From Meconema thalassinum (taxonomy: Eukaryota > Arthropoda > Insecta > Orthoptera > Tettigoniidae): a stretch of DNA of 64,000 nt. The notes beneath the pieces were generated by a model, which did no database searches, had not been told where the DNA came from, and saw only the letters and a program-made list of their open reading frames with translations. The stretch covers positions 343,888,444-343,952,443 of the forward strand of contig OX336389.2 of the NCBI GenBank assembly GCA_946902985.2, given 5' to 3'. The position numbers and the translations under genes are program-made. This document shows positions 33,752 through 45,116 of this stretch, piece by piece (within the stretch, counting starts at the first letter, position 1; each line of letters opens with the position of its first letter).

Positions 33752-34268
33752 TCTAAATACTATGAGTGTAAGAATTGTTCAGCATGAAAAGTTCTACAAA
33801 AAAGTCTGCGAGAGCATATGTCTATCTTCAGTACATCGCCCACCATAAGTGTTTTTACGTTTTAATTTCTTCCAACCATGTCCATTCAACTACTGAGGCG
33901 ACAGTTTACGAGCTAGCTAAGGGCGAGTCTATCATCCCTGTTACAGCCTAGCTAGCGGGTGAACTTATTGCCCCAGATACAGCCAGCAGCAAACCATTGA
34001 GTCGTGCTGAGTTAAGACTTCTGAGAAAGGTGGTTGTGTTTGGAGTTTCCCTGGAAGTGCAACTCGGGTTTTCTTAATTTCGCCTGTGAAACACAGTCAA
34101 GTTAAGATTGGACGGAAGGGGGATTTGAGTTTCATTCACCTCGCCATTCCCTCGAAGTGCAACTATCATTTCGCCTGTTAACTTTTCGTTCCGCAAAATT
34201 CTCAGTCAATTTAAGATGGACGGAAGGGGGATTATATTATATTATAAATTATCCTGATTGGCGTATAA
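33752..34268 (+). mobile_element. Helitron-like copy 1 (interrupted by gypsy)
   Basis: This stretch is a diverged second copy of the interior of the Helitron-like element that follows. Shared blocks include GTGTAAGAATTGTTC, GAGGCGACAGTTTA, TTGCCCCAGATACAGCCAGC and TTCGTTCCGCAAAATTC. Its left part is found before the gypsy element (27030-27068, ending GTTAAAAATACATAT), so gypsy inserted into this copy. It lacks its own 3' end and is cut off where copy 2 begins. Confidence 0.6.
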
Positions 34269-35087
34269 TCTCTACTTAGTATTAAACAAAGTCGCCGATT
34301 CTTGGATGTCACGGGTAATCTCGAGAACCACTGAATGGATTTTGATGCTGGTTTCACCATTCTGTAAAGGATATCTCGAGGAAGGTATCTGGAGAAAAGA
34401 ATTTATTTATGACCAAAGGAAGTCAAGCACTAACAATTTCAGTGAAAAGGTGGAAAAAAATACTGGTGTCGTGCGCTTTTTAAGGTAACGCTGGGCAAAG
34501 CGTTAAAAATGTCTATATACTATGGGTGTAAGAATTGTTCATCATGAAAAGTTCTACCTAAAGCCCGGGGAGCATATCCCTATCTTCAATACATCGCCTA
34601 CTATAAGTGTTTTACATTTTCATTTCTTCCAACAATCTCCAGTCAGTTACTGAGGCGACAGTTTATGAGCTAGCTAGGGGCGAGTCTATCACCCCAGTTA
34701 CAGCTTAGCTAGTGGACGAGCTTATTGCCCCAGATACAGCCAGCAGCAAACTGTCGAGTCGTGTTGAGTTAAAAACTTTAGAGAAGAGTGGCTTTTCTTC
34801 ATTTCGCCTGTGAATTTTTCGTTCCGCAAAATTCGCAGTCAAGTTAAGATGGACGGAAGGCGGATTTGTGTTTCATGCACCTCGCCATTCTTAAATTACG
34901 TCTGACAAGAATTTGTTGCACATGCATCTCCATGATAATATAATTAATAGTCCAGTCAGTGATTTTAACCCTTCATGCCGAGACGTAAAACGGATATTGG
35001 TCGTTGTTCATTGACATTGGAAAAAATAGCGCTTATCACATAATGCATTCATAACTGTTCCTGGGCGAAGCCGGGTCGGGTTGCTAG
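34269..35087 (+). mobile_element. Non-autonomous Helitron-like element
   Basis: Begins TCTCTACTTAGTATTAAACA after an A, and ends GGGCGAAGCCGGGTCGGGTT followed by GCTAG before a T. This fits the Helitron pattern of 5'-TC, a short GC hairpin near the 3' end, a CTRR terminus and insertion between A and T without target duplication. Near the 5' end is GAACCACTGAATGGATTTTG, a sequence common near the left end of insect Helitrons. There is no Rep/helicase coding. Length 819 bp. Confidence 0.6.
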
Positions 35088-35089
35088 TA

Positions 35090-36055
35090 ATGAATATTTT
35101 TACACCAATGAACAACAACTTGAAGATGATTTATTGTAGGAATATCTGTAATGGCGCCTCCAAACCTTGAACTAATCCGTATGTGATATACATTCCACAT
35201 GGCCGACAGTGCATCATGGTGCCAATCTCCGACACCGTGCGCTCATTGTTTCCTCTGCTGCTTTAGCAGCCAGGAGGGAAGCGATCCAGCTGGCAGTGCG
35301 TCTTACACACCTCCGTCCCATTTTTCAAAATCACTCCTACAAAAGTATCCAGCAACCGAGTGGAAAGATGTTACACATCAAAAACTATCCATTCTCTAAT
35401 TTCTTGATCTTAAGTCACTATATAATGAAAACAATATTTTTACCGTCCCTCATGTAATAATCTCTAACCTTTTCTTAAGTTGTTTTCTCTAGAAAAATAT
35501 AAAACGTTCAAGTTTTGCTGGAATTAATGAATCCATGATGGAAGTTTGTTGTTTCAGCACTTGTTGCTTCTTTCTTCTAGTGAACGTCAGAATGTTTCAC
35601 GTGATTTTCACATGTGTCCTTCCTCTCTCGATTTATTCTTATTGTGTAGTGCTTGCACATTAAAACAGTTTTGTCGAACACATGAAACCCTCTTCACATC
35701 ACAAATATATACTGACTACTTTACTTTTCAGGATTTTAATCAAATTTCAAAATATGCATAAGGTGAACAAAGCCTACTATGAACCGTAGGTGCACACACT
35801 TGACCTGGGAACACCACAGCATGCTGCCCCCAAGCTGTGTGATGTCACACTGACGACATCAATCAGGCATTTACATGAAGTGATATTTAAAAAGCTGAAT
35901 CACAGTATTTTTATTGTGTCAGTTTTGCTCATTTCGCATACATATTTTGTTCGTATTTTGCAGGATTTCACCCTAAATACACATTTCGTGATGTGTCTCA
36001 CTTATTAATACCCAATAGGAGTAAAATAAGGGTTTACAATATATATTGCATGTAT
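35090..36055. other. Intron sequence, nothing recognised
   Basis: No exon, SINE head or transposase piece that I can support. Several open frames of 66-82 codons have no recognisable content. Confidence 0.5.
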
Positions 36056-36060
36056 TGTTA

Positions 36061-36500
36061 TTTTTTTTATTACTAGGCTATCACTCGTTTTCGAGTAAGA
36101 TTGTCTTCCAAAGGCGAGTTCTTATATGACTGTATAGCCTAATCCTGGAAACACAAACTCTTCCACAGTAGATACACATGTTGTTTGGAGCAGCCACTGG
36201 TTCTTGAGGTTTAATCCTCCTGTAAACCTTACTCTCTTTCCTCGCATTGTACTTCTCAGTCTCACATCTTCGCCAATGTTGTTCAAAACATAGGGGACCT
36301 TGGTGGACGATGCCATGCCATGCCTGACGATTTGATGCCTTAGTCTTCCATTGTCCGTGTCGATTTGACATTTAGTTAAATTGTATTTTAGAACGACTTT
36401 GTAGCGTTTCCGTTGCCCTCGTTGCTTTCTCTGTCCGATCTGCAAATTGCAGATTGCTATTGCATAACATGGAGAAGTTTGAGTAGACAACCTTGAGACT
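36061..36500 (-). pseudogene. LINE ORF2 3' end with CCHH-like finger
   Basis: The minus strand in two frames reads GQRKQRGQRKRYKVVLKYNL near 36430-36370 and QAWHGIVHQGPLCFEQ near 36320. It continues to CIYCGRVCVSRIRLYSHIRT near 36155-36100, followed by the stop. Many animal LINE ORF2 proteins end in such a C-x2-C-x-H-x-H-like finger with SRIGLYSH. Only the last ~130 codons survive, with one frameshift, as expected of a 5'-truncated insertion. The clade is not determinable. Confidence 0.7.
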
Positions 36501-36509
36501 GCTCATGGT

Positions 36510-37720
36510 ATGTGGGTGATACATTCGCAGTATGGAGTCGTGGTGAGTAAGAATTAGAGCAGTTCGTTAAACACATCAACAGCTTCGATCGTAGCATCCA
36601 GTTCTCAATAAAAAAAAGAGAAAGAATACCAATTTACCTTCTTAGACGTCCTGGCCACAAGGACAGCTGACCTTCACCTGGGAGACATATTATACACAAA
36701 ACCCATTCATACAGACTGCTATGTTCACAAAACTTCCAACCACTACCCAAGTCGGAATATGGATTGATCTTTACACTTCTCAAGTGGTTATTCGCTAAAT
36801 AGTAAAGATCAACACATTTCAAGCTCCAGAGGATCCCAAGATAAATTCTGCAGCTCTTTTATCCTACTGCAAATAAAGGTTTGTTTCTACAGAAACCTGC
36901 CTGCTAATGTTATCCTAGCAAGTGGAAATAAGAATGTTCGCTGGCGATTGCTTACCTTCTGTACATCAAGAAAGTGACATGATGAAGGTCTCACAAACAT
37001 ATAGAGGAGGTTAAAATCCCATGGTCCTGCCAGGCCTAAATAGTCTAAATAAATATAACCCAAGCTCCAAATTCTCTCTATAACTTCTGAAGCTTTTGTC
37101 AAAACTGCCTGTAAAGGAATCGGATGAGACCATAAAATATTTCTGTTGTGGACAAATTAAGATAAATACATAATTACTTTCCTGATTTATGTGTGATGCA
37201 GGATACAGGTGAGAAATCCATTGAAGTAATACAGTAATCACTTATAATAAGTAATGGTTACCAGTTTAAATGAATTGAGCTATCGGGAAATGGAGAACTA
37301 CCCTACCTTATGTGAAGTTGCAGTAAACACACACACACAGCACATACTGGAAAGCAGGGGCAAATGCTGGTCATGAAAGTCAGGCTTGCTCTTCCATTCA
37401 TGAATGTTAGTGGGGGTGGGACATGCATAGTTCTGAATGAATAAAATGTATAAAACCATTAATCGCTGAATCACATGAACATTTTAATTATCGGTTACAT
37501 GAACATGCATTCAAACTGGTTACGTCGCACCTTATATTCAAGTAGGGCCAAAAAAATAACAGATTTTCAAAATCAGACACATTTTATAATTATTAACAAA
37601 TCATGGCAAACCAGTGATTATATAATTTGAACAAGTAAACGTCAAAGTATGTACTGTACACAGAAAAATTGCAACTATTTTTTAGATCTACCTACTTGAA
37701 AACAAACTCTACTCTGCGAC
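36510..37720. other. Intron sequence, nothing recognised
   Basis: No supported feature apart from a short (CA)n run at 37328-37341. At 37356, CAGGGGCAAATGCTGGTCAT could be one end of the hAT relic that follows, but I found no partner. Confidence 0.4.
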
Positions 37721-37724
37721 TCTT

Positions 37725-39230
37725 CTTTTTTACAGTAATCTAATTTTTGCAAGCAATCCTAGTTCAATCGACAACATAGCTAATGATGATAGCCTTTCCT
37801 GACCTTGAGTAGATCTGCGATATGTATTAATGCGTCTCAGTGTTGAAAAAGAATGTTCTTCAGGGGAACTGTTGCTACTAGTTTGATGAGCTTGAAAATC
37901 TCTGGCATACCCATGTAGAATTTATTAGTATGCACAAACTGCATTAAGTCTGAAACACTTTTCTCTTTTAACTCAGAAGATGAATACAGCACACTTAATT
38001 CAGTTTTTAAGCAAACAATGTCGAAATATGACCAATAGGTCTTTTCTAGGGCAGTAACATCACTGTCTGTAAACTTATTTCTGTGCTTCTCAAACAAATC
38101 GCAATCCAGCAGCGAGAGGAACACAAATTTCTTTATGCATTTAAAACGCTCTCCTTTTTGGACAAGTACACTATCAATAATTTAATTGAATAGACGTTTG
38201 TATTTTGATTTTTCTGATTTATCACGCTTTTAAGAGCACGGCTGTCCTCCTTAAACATCGATTTCAGTACCAACATGTCCATACAAACTATCGAAATCTT
38301 CATCTCTCATCGACTGGATATTTAGAAAGAGCTCCTCAACCTTCTTGCCACAGTACTGTATATCCAAACTTTTTGTTTGTAAAATATTGAACACAGTATC
38401 GAAGAATGAAAAAATCATGGAGAACACTGCCAGAAGAAATGTAGTGTTGAACTTAAGTAAGAAGAACAAACATTCTTGTGCTTTTAATGTAGTGTCTTCA
38501 TCCTACTTGTCTGAAGTATCCTGTAGCCTACATGTTGAAAGAATTTCACCAACATATCATAATACTGTGTCCATTCACAGTATTAATAAGACGTGAAGCA
38601 AAATTCCATCTCATTGGTGCTACTGTTGGCAACTTCTTCTGAACAAAATCTCGAAGATCAGCAGTTCTCTTTGTAGACTTTGAAAAAAATGCAGCAAGTC
38701 CTGACATTGTTTGGAAGAAAATTTTACATTCTTTGATTTTTGAAGCAGACTGCTGTAGTGTTAAATTCAAAAGGTGGCTATAACAATGCACAAATGTCGC
38801 ACATGGATACTGGTCTTGAACTAGTTTATTGAGCCCATTCACATGACCGACTAAGGCAGCAGCACCGTCATATGTTTGAGCCACAATCTCTTCCTCACAA
38901 CTGAACTGTTTTAAAATAGCACGGACATGATTTAGCAGTGCGATTTTTACTAACGTCTGCAAAACCAAGAAACCTTCATGTACAAAACGGAGTCAAGTAG
39001 AGAATTGTGACTTATTAATAACATCAGACGTTTCGTTCAAGCTCCTCCTTTATTGTTCTCACAACTACTGAACTTATTTCTGCTATTAAATAATTTTGGA
39101 TTGCAGACGACGCCCTTCTAAAAATGGTGGAATGTTTCAGATGAGCTGCCAGAAGAGGATCATATTCACTTATAATTTGTAGAATTGAATAGTCCTCCGA
39201 AAAGAATGGATTTGATAACAAGCTGTCAAT
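37725..39230 (-). pseudogene. hAT transposase relic (ZMYM1-like, DUF4371)
   Basis: Minus-strand frames in order cover a hAT transposase of the ZMYM1-like group. They are EYDPLLAAHLKHSTIF near 39160 (DUF4371 start), then AQTYDGAAALVGHVNGLNKL near 38880-38820. Next come ATFVHCYSHLLNLTLQQSAS near 38800-38740 and LPTVAPMRWNFASRLINTV near 38635-38580. Last is a C-terminal dimerisation block FSTLRRINTYRRSTQG near 37845-37795, reached after a frameshift. The catalytic DGA/CxxH-type motifs are visible, but at least four frame breaks make it dead. The N-terminal zinc finger and both inverted ends were not identified. Confidence 0.8.
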
Positions 39231-39239
39231 AATGCACGG

Positions 39240-40560
39240 ATCGGAACCCTTTGCAGCACGTCAAATCATTCAGAATAGATGAACGGTAACTTGCAGTACA
39301 CTCGTCACTGTAGCTCTCAGACCAGAGCTTCCAACTGCACATTACAAATGTGACAGCTTGTAGCCGGCCCTGGAGAGAAGAGACCTGCGCGTGCATACAT
39401 TTCTCGCTGTGTCGACAGCTCCGTTGAAGCTCTGAAGACACGAGCAAGCCTCGCTGTACTCACCAAGATATATGCAACATGCGATTTGCATAAAACACAT
39501 CTATTATGGATACGGTGCATATAGTAATGTTTTGAACCCGCCTGCTTTAGAAGAATATTGTGCTTGCGCAGCAAGCTCGGAGAAATCACCCCGGCTGGGA
39601 AGTCACGGGGAACACTGATTGGCCGACAGGTATTGGGCGGACTTTGACACTACAAATGTTAATACCGGTGTTGGATTTGGCTGATATTGAAACTCGGACT
39701 GATATTTGACTGGGCAATACGATGTGTTGGGTTTTGATCCAATATTAAGGTTGCATTGAATTCCTCAAGGTAAAAACTATCAGAAACAATGTCTAACTCA
39801 ATTTCATCAAAAAATGGATTTGGCAGCATTTGATACTAGGCACCTCATATCTCCAATTTTGCTTCCTGTTTCCATGTTTGACAGTTTTGTATATTTAATC
39901 AAGAATGGATTTAACAGAATTTATTCGGGACCACAAAAAAATTCTGATCAAGACAGGTTTCTGCTTAATCCAGTTTCAGTTATGTAAAAGGAAGATTGTA
40001 GTTTTACGTGACCGTTAATCGTGAGGTCATAAGACACGGCGTTCTGTTATGGGCAGGTTTGATTGTGTTAGTACAGATAAAGGTCCAATTCACGGTTTAA
40101 GACCTAGTTCTACAGAACTTCTACAGAGCGTTATTAAGCATCCTAATGTCTACTGACTCGTGAGGGATTGTTATTAGATGATGCATCACCGAATGAATTG
40201 GAACTTATATGAAGATTCTTGTGTGCACAAGTGTCTTATCTGTTATCATAAATGTCATACTGTTGCAAGAGCCCAGATAATGAATGTCTGCATGATATAG
40301 AAACAGTGAAAGTATGGAGAAAATGACAAACCCAAGCATACACAAAAGTGGGGTTTGTGTGTATGCTTTTATTGTGTCCAGAATAATCCAAGATATTTAG
40401 GTGAAATATATTTGATATTTGTAAACATTTGTGCACATTTTTTACTTAATGTGTTTAAATAAGCCGAAAACTGCCAGCTCAAGAAATGAGGTGGATAAAG
40501 GGTAATATGTAGATGTGATTAGCAAATAGTTTTCCAAGTCACATTGTACTGCTGCCTTCC
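39240..40560. other. Intron sequence with a SINE C fragment
   Basis: Mostly unassigned. At about 39983-40075 a minus-strand 3' part of SINE family C is present (AAGATTGTAGTTTTACGTGA, CCGTTAATCGTGAGGTCAT). The stretch ends in GTACTGCTGCCTTCCAG, the acceptor of the next liprin-beta exon. Confidence 0.5.
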
Positions 40561-40562
40561 AG

Positions 40563-40688
40563 AATGAAACGCAGTGGATCAGGGAATTTGGACGACCTGC
40601 TGGGAGAAGGGGACTTCCGTCGTGGAGGGGTGCGTGCAACAGCCAGTGCACGACTCGGCTGGGGTTCTACGCCAGCACCAACACCAAA
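40563..40688 (+). CDS. Liprin-beta: Liprin-beta exon, pre-SAM basic segment
   Basis: A 126-nt exon entered and left in phase 2. It completes the Arg codon from the 19938 exon, then codes MKRSGSGNLDDLLGEGDFRR and GGVRATASARLGWGSTP, ending APTP plus part of a Lys codon. The acceptor is TGCTGCCTTCCAG and the donor CCAAA|GTAAGT. FRRGG(V/L)RATA-RLGW is a strong liprin-beta signature immediately before SAM1. Confidence 0.93.
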
Positions 40689-41194
40689 GTAAGTCATGTT
40701 AGTAGTAGTTAGTTAGTTATTGAGAGGACTGTGAACTCCATGGCATCTTGCTATAAGCATGGCTGTTGTATTCAAAATAGGATCCCAACTCATTTTAGAA
40801 AAGTGAACCTGGTACTTGGAATGACTGTTGGTTGTTTCCTATTTGTCATGAACACAAGATACATCTTTCCTTGAGCCTCTGTGGGATGGTAATCAGAACC
40901 GGATATCTGTAAGGCCTCCAACTGTGACTCACCTTCTAGAGATTGGTTGTGACCTTGACAACATTTCTAATTGTGCATTTGATACCATTTCTCCTTGAAG
41001 GAGACACTTTCTATTATTGGGAAGAGATTATCCATATTCTGGGTTCCTTACACGAAACTCACTCCGCAGTGTAGCCGAATACATGAAGGCACAATTATAA
41101 TTATTGCGGTAGTGCCTAGGATTGCAGTAAGTGCCTCGGGACTTGAAATAGGATACCATCCTGACATTTGTCTAGAGCGAGTATGGAAAAGAAA

Positions 41195-41364
41195 CTGTGG
41201 GAAAATCCGAAGGTAGTAGGTTCGAATCCTGACGCTGACTGTGACTATCGTGGTTTTTCCCCGTTTTTTTTTCCACACTCCCTCCAGGCAAATGCCGGGA
41301 TAGTACCCTAATACAGTTACACACACTACTACAGTCCTCACACTTTAATAAAATGTATAGGTTA
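41195..41364 (+). mobile_element. SINE family B copy, 5' part (split by a LINE)
   Basis: Contains GTAGGTTCGAATCCTGACGC (B box), GGTTTTTCCCCGTTTTTTTT and ACACACTACTACAGTCCTCA, in the same order as the copy at 10678. It stops at AAATGTATAGGTTA (41351-41364), where the LINE begins. The missing tail (CAGGTTATCAGACAACTTC) is at 46303-46375, beyond the LINE. Confidence 0.7.
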
Positions 41365-42272
41365 AGGTATGAAACTAACTGGGAATATTTTGATACATTT
41401 CATGACATTGATAAGGACAGTTGAGTATTTCTATGACAAAATTAATGCAGTATTTAATGACACTGTACCTTTCATAAAAACACATAGAAAACATTCATAC
41501 CCTAGTTGGTTTAATTTAGATATTATCAATAATTTGAAATTGAAGGAATATCATAGAAAGAAAATGAAATCATCTTCATTCCACAAGGAAAATTTTATCA
41601 GGTTAAGGAAGATAACAAAGGCTTTGATTGACACTGAATATAAGAAATTTAATGCAGGAAGATCCCAAACAATTCTGGAATTACATGAAAAATAGAAAGG
41701 TAAAAACTAGGGCGAATTATCAACAGATGAAACTTGGTCAAAACTTGTTAAAAACGAATAAGGAAATTTCAGATGGAAGTGCAGAGTTTTTTAAAGCAGT
41801 ATATGACGGTAAAACAACATCCTATGCAGTCGATGAACATATAACAATGATCCCAACTATCACACCTCATTCACTATTCATAAAAGCCATAACCGTAAAA
41901 GAAGTTGAAACTGCCATCAAGAAATTGAAGCATAAATAGTGCAGTGGTCCAGATAATACACCTCAATATATTATAAAGGCCTGTGGTGATGTAATAAAAT
42001 ATCCACTGTTTCTCTTGTTCAATCTCATTCTGAGACATAGCACATTTCCAGCAATATGGAAATTATCCAGAGCATGTCTCAGTTTCAAATCCAGTGATTC
42101 CTCTCAAATTGAGAATTACAGACAAATAACGATCATCTCTGTACCTGCCAAGGTTTTCGAACAAATTATTTGTTATAGAATTCTCAATCATGTAAAGCCA
42201 TATATAAGTAATTTTCAACATGGCTTTGTTCCAAACCGATCTACAACTACAAACCTGTGTAACTTTGTATAG

Positions 42273-42711
42273 TTGGTCTTGAATGCATTAGATTCTCGAT
42301 ATCAAGTTGATGCCATCTACACTGATTTTTCAAAAGCCATTAACAATATTAATCATGGTATATTATTACGGAAATTATCAACCTTAGGATTCTCAAATCC
42401 AATGTTAGAATTAGTGGCATCTTATTTATTTATCAAACAGAAAACAGTATGTGTCCTATAGTGAAGCTAATTCCTGCACCTACATTGCTAAGTCTGGGGT
42501 GCCGGAAGGCTCAAGTTTGGGCCTGTTATTTTTTGTGATTTTTATAAATAATCTTCCCATTTCTGTCAAAGAATCAAAATGTATCCTATATGCTGATGAT
42601 CTAAAATTGTACAGAGTTATTAAAAATGAGCAGGATGTCCAGAAATTGCAAAATGATATAGATAACATTCACAAATGGAGTCTAGACAATGACTTATTGT
42701 TTAATATTTAA
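42273..42711 (+). pseudogene. LINE reverse transcriptase core (ADD motif)
   Basis: Two adjacent + frames encode the palm of a non-LTR reverse transcriptase: VDAIYTDFSKAINNINHGIL (motif A Asp) near 42310-42360, GVPEGSSLGLL (motif B) near 42500, and LYADDLKLY (motif C) near 42585. A stop at about 42270 and a frameshift near 42455 break it. Leu-Leu-Phe-Phe after GSSLG and a YADD box fit the CR1/jockey group rather than R2 or RTE. Confidence 0.8.
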
Positions 42712-42911
42712 AAAATGTTATTTCATCACCTTCAGTCAAAAAAGACAATGTTTGGAATCAAGTTACAGAATGGATAGAAATCTTCTAACTAGACTGAATA
42801 CGGTCAAGGTTCTAGGGTTGTATATAAATCATGATTTGTGTTTCAAATACAGTGGAATCTCGTTAGCACGTTCTGGGTTACGACGTTTTCCCGTTTAGCG
42901 CGATGATTTTC

Positions 42912-43490
42912 TCAAGCCCCAGTCCCAATTCTACAAAATACATGTTGATATATCCCCTTAATACGTTCTCTATTCCCGCTTACGACGATCAAATTTCCTT
43001 TGTACTATTTGTAAGCGAACCAGATTTTATTCTTATTTCATTATAACATTCAGCTTCTGGAAAACACGACGCGATATTGCCTCATATTCTCTTATAGTTA
43101 TTGACAGTGTAGATGATTTCATTGTGTTTGATGGCGTAGAAGTGGCTATAGCTATGACGCAACACAGGTGAAGTGTCTCTCTCCCACTGCCCTTTCTCTC
43201 CTTTCTCAAGTCCCTATCCTACTAAATTCATGTTGATATATCCCCTTAATACGTTCTCTATTCCCGCTTACAACGATCAAATATCCGTTGAACTATTTGT
43301 TAGTGAACCATATTTTATTCTTATTTCATTATAAAATTCGGCTTCTGGAAAACACGACGAGATATTGCCTCATATTCTCTGATAGTTATTAACAGTGTAG
43401 ATGATTTTATTGTGTTTGTCGGCGTAGAAGTGGCTATCGCTATGACGCGACACAGGTGACGTGTCTCTCTCCCGTTGCCCTTCACCCCCT
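42912..43490. repeat. Two ~288-bp tandem units in the pogo element
   Basis: CATGTTGATATATCCCCTTA occurs at 42941 and again at 43229. The whole stretch to GTGTCTCTCTCCC repeats with few differences (for example TACGACGATCAAAT against TACAACGATCAAAT). Confidence 0.88.
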
Positions 43491-43553
43491 TCCCTTTGTT
43501 TATTTCTCATGTAGGCGCATTATTGTCTTCGTGTTCCGCACTATTGTCTTCTA

Positions 43554-44216
43554 CAGGGTCTTTATTTTTGCTTGGCAAGGCGATTCCGGTCGACCTTGGC
43601 CGCCGGCTGTTACAGGTTGGCGCGCGCGGTCTCCGGCCGTATTCGCACGCTCTTGTTGCAGTAGACGTGTGAGCTCCGAGCTAATTGGGTGTTTTATAAA
43701 GTTACTGTGCACTGTATATCATATTGCATAGTGTTTTATTGTGATTGTGTATAGTGCTGCAATGCCTTATGTGAAATATTCATTACCTGAACGAGTATAT
43801 CTGCACAATACGTATATTAGGTGCGGGAAATCGTGCACTAGAACAAGACAAAGGTTTCAAGTGAAATTTCCAGGGAGGCCCATTCCTATCAATCAGACAA
43901 TAAAACAACTGGCTAAAACAGATTCAAACATACAGGTTCCGTAAACAATAAAATAGACGTAAATGTCGTTATTTCCTTACTGAAGCTAAATTAACCGGAG
44001 TAACCGGATACTTCACAGTGAGATGCCGATTATGTTTGGCAGAGTATGGGGAAAATTTTCAGCATCTACTGTAAACATGGTGAGTAAAAATGCATGATAC
44101 TGATTTTAAGCACCGTATTCTGCCGTAAATATGCGCGCGCGGTCGCCGGCAACTGAGCCGTCACTGGTGGAGCGCGTGAGTGATAATGTCCTTGCCAAGC
44201 AAATATAAAGACCCTG
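43554..44216 (+). mobile_element. Mariner-like non-autonomous element nested in pogo
   Basis: Ends CAGGGTCTTTATTTTTGCTT and, inverted, CAGGGTCTTTATATTTGCTT form inverted repeats of ~28 bp, with TA at 43552-43553 and 44217-44218. The interior encodes an N-terminal helix-turn-helix fragment only (43762-43944). The 663-bp length and lack of DDE residues make it a deletion derivative. Confidence 0.8.
43762..43944 (+). pseudogene. Mariner-type N-terminal HTH fragment
   Basis: Starts MPYVKYSLPERVYLHNTYIR, then RTRQRFQVKFPGRPIPINQT and IKQLAKTDSNIQVP before a stop. It resembles the N-terminus of the transposase at 54900 (YPLEQKIFMYDTYV ... IPNRETVRRLVNKF), so the two elements belong to related groups. 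Only the DNA-binding part remains. Confidence 0.75.
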
Positions 44217-44840
44217 TAGTTCTTAGTGTTCACGTCCAGTTATGACCTATTTTATTGCGTGTTTCATAATGGATAAGAAGAAAATACGGCAGATAACTAA
44301 TGATGAGAAGATGAAATACATTCGAGACGTGGACTGGAATCCTCACATGAAGCGTGTGGATATAGCGCAAAAGTGGAACATTCCTCCGTCTACACTGAAC
44401 ACGATTCTCGGCAAAAGGAAGGAAATCGAACGTGCATTTGAAGAAGGGGTGAGCGGCAAAACGAAACATGTGCGAGAGAGACAGTTTCCTGAACTAGAAA
44501 GCGCTTTATTGAAGTGGTTCAAGCAAGCCCGTGCTTCAAACATATGTGTGCGCGGTCGCCGGCAACAGAGCCGTCACTGGCGGAGCGCGAGGGCAAGAAT
44601 GTCCTTGCTGATCAAATATAAAGAAAGACCCTGTATTATATGTGTTTGGAAGCGGATGGGGAACATTTTCAGCATCTACTGTAAATCATGGCCAGTAAAA
44701 CTGCATGGTAGGCTACTGATTTTAAGCACCGTATTCTGCCGTAGGCCTACATATGCGTGCACGGTCGCCGGCAACTGAGCCGTCACTGGAGGAGCGCGAG
44801 AGCGAGAATGTCCTTGCTAAGCAAAAATGAAGACCCTGTA
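44030..44840 (+). repeat. Repeated right-end modules of the nested element
   Basis: A ~195-bp block, from TTTGGCAGAGTATGGGG through AAGCACCGTATTCTGCCGTA to AAGACCCTGTA, is present at 44030-44218 and again at 44640-44838. A shorter third copy, GCGGTCGCCGGCAACAGAGC to AGACCCTGTATTA, is at 44548-44638. All three are in the same orientation. Confidence 0.8.
44269..44545 (+). pseudogene. pogo/Tigger transposase N-terminus (CENP-B type)
   Basis: Starts MDKKKIRQITNDEKMKYIRD, followed by KRVDIAQKWNIPPSTLNTIL and the second helix-turn-helix LESALLKWFKQARASNI. This is the bipartite CENP-B-like DNA-binding region of pogo-superfamily transposases. Translation then enters a repeated non-coding module, so the DDE_1 domain is absent. 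I chose Met 44269 over the upstream in-frame Met at 44242 because family similarity begins there. Confidence 0.8.
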
Positions 44841-45116
44841 TTATACTGTAGTGTAGAGGTACAGTAATTCATTTTTATGTTATTTATTTCGTGTAAGTTA
44901 CTGATAACCTATGTTTATGTCGTGACTGTAGTAGTGCATACAATCACTTACTAAGGCGGCGATTTAACGTCCATATATACGCCGCGTTCTTTCTTATACG
45001 TTGTAAATGCAGTATGGCGTTTTTCGGTAGTACGTTTTCCCGCATATGACGTCCAAATTTTTCAGTCCCTTGAAAAACGTACTAACGAGATTCCACTGTA
45101 TCATATTGATAAGGAA

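Larger units (their letters stand above)
42850..45098 (+). mobile_element. pogo/Tigger-like element inside the LINE
   Basis: Inverted ends CAGTGGAATCTCGTTAGCAC (left) and, inverted, CAGTGGAATCTCGTTAGTAC (right), flanked by TA at 42848-42849 and 45099-45100. It encodes a CENP-B-type DNA-binding N-terminus but no complete DDE domain, so it is non-autonomous. It contains a tandem duplication (42912-43490), a nested mariner-like element (43554-44216) and repeated right-end modules (44030-44840). Confidence 0.9.

Noticed and set aside
39240..39590. Minus-strand frame as the N-terminal zinc finger of the hAT relic
   Set aside because: Cys and His residues are present but their spacing does not form a recognisable BED or TTF finger.
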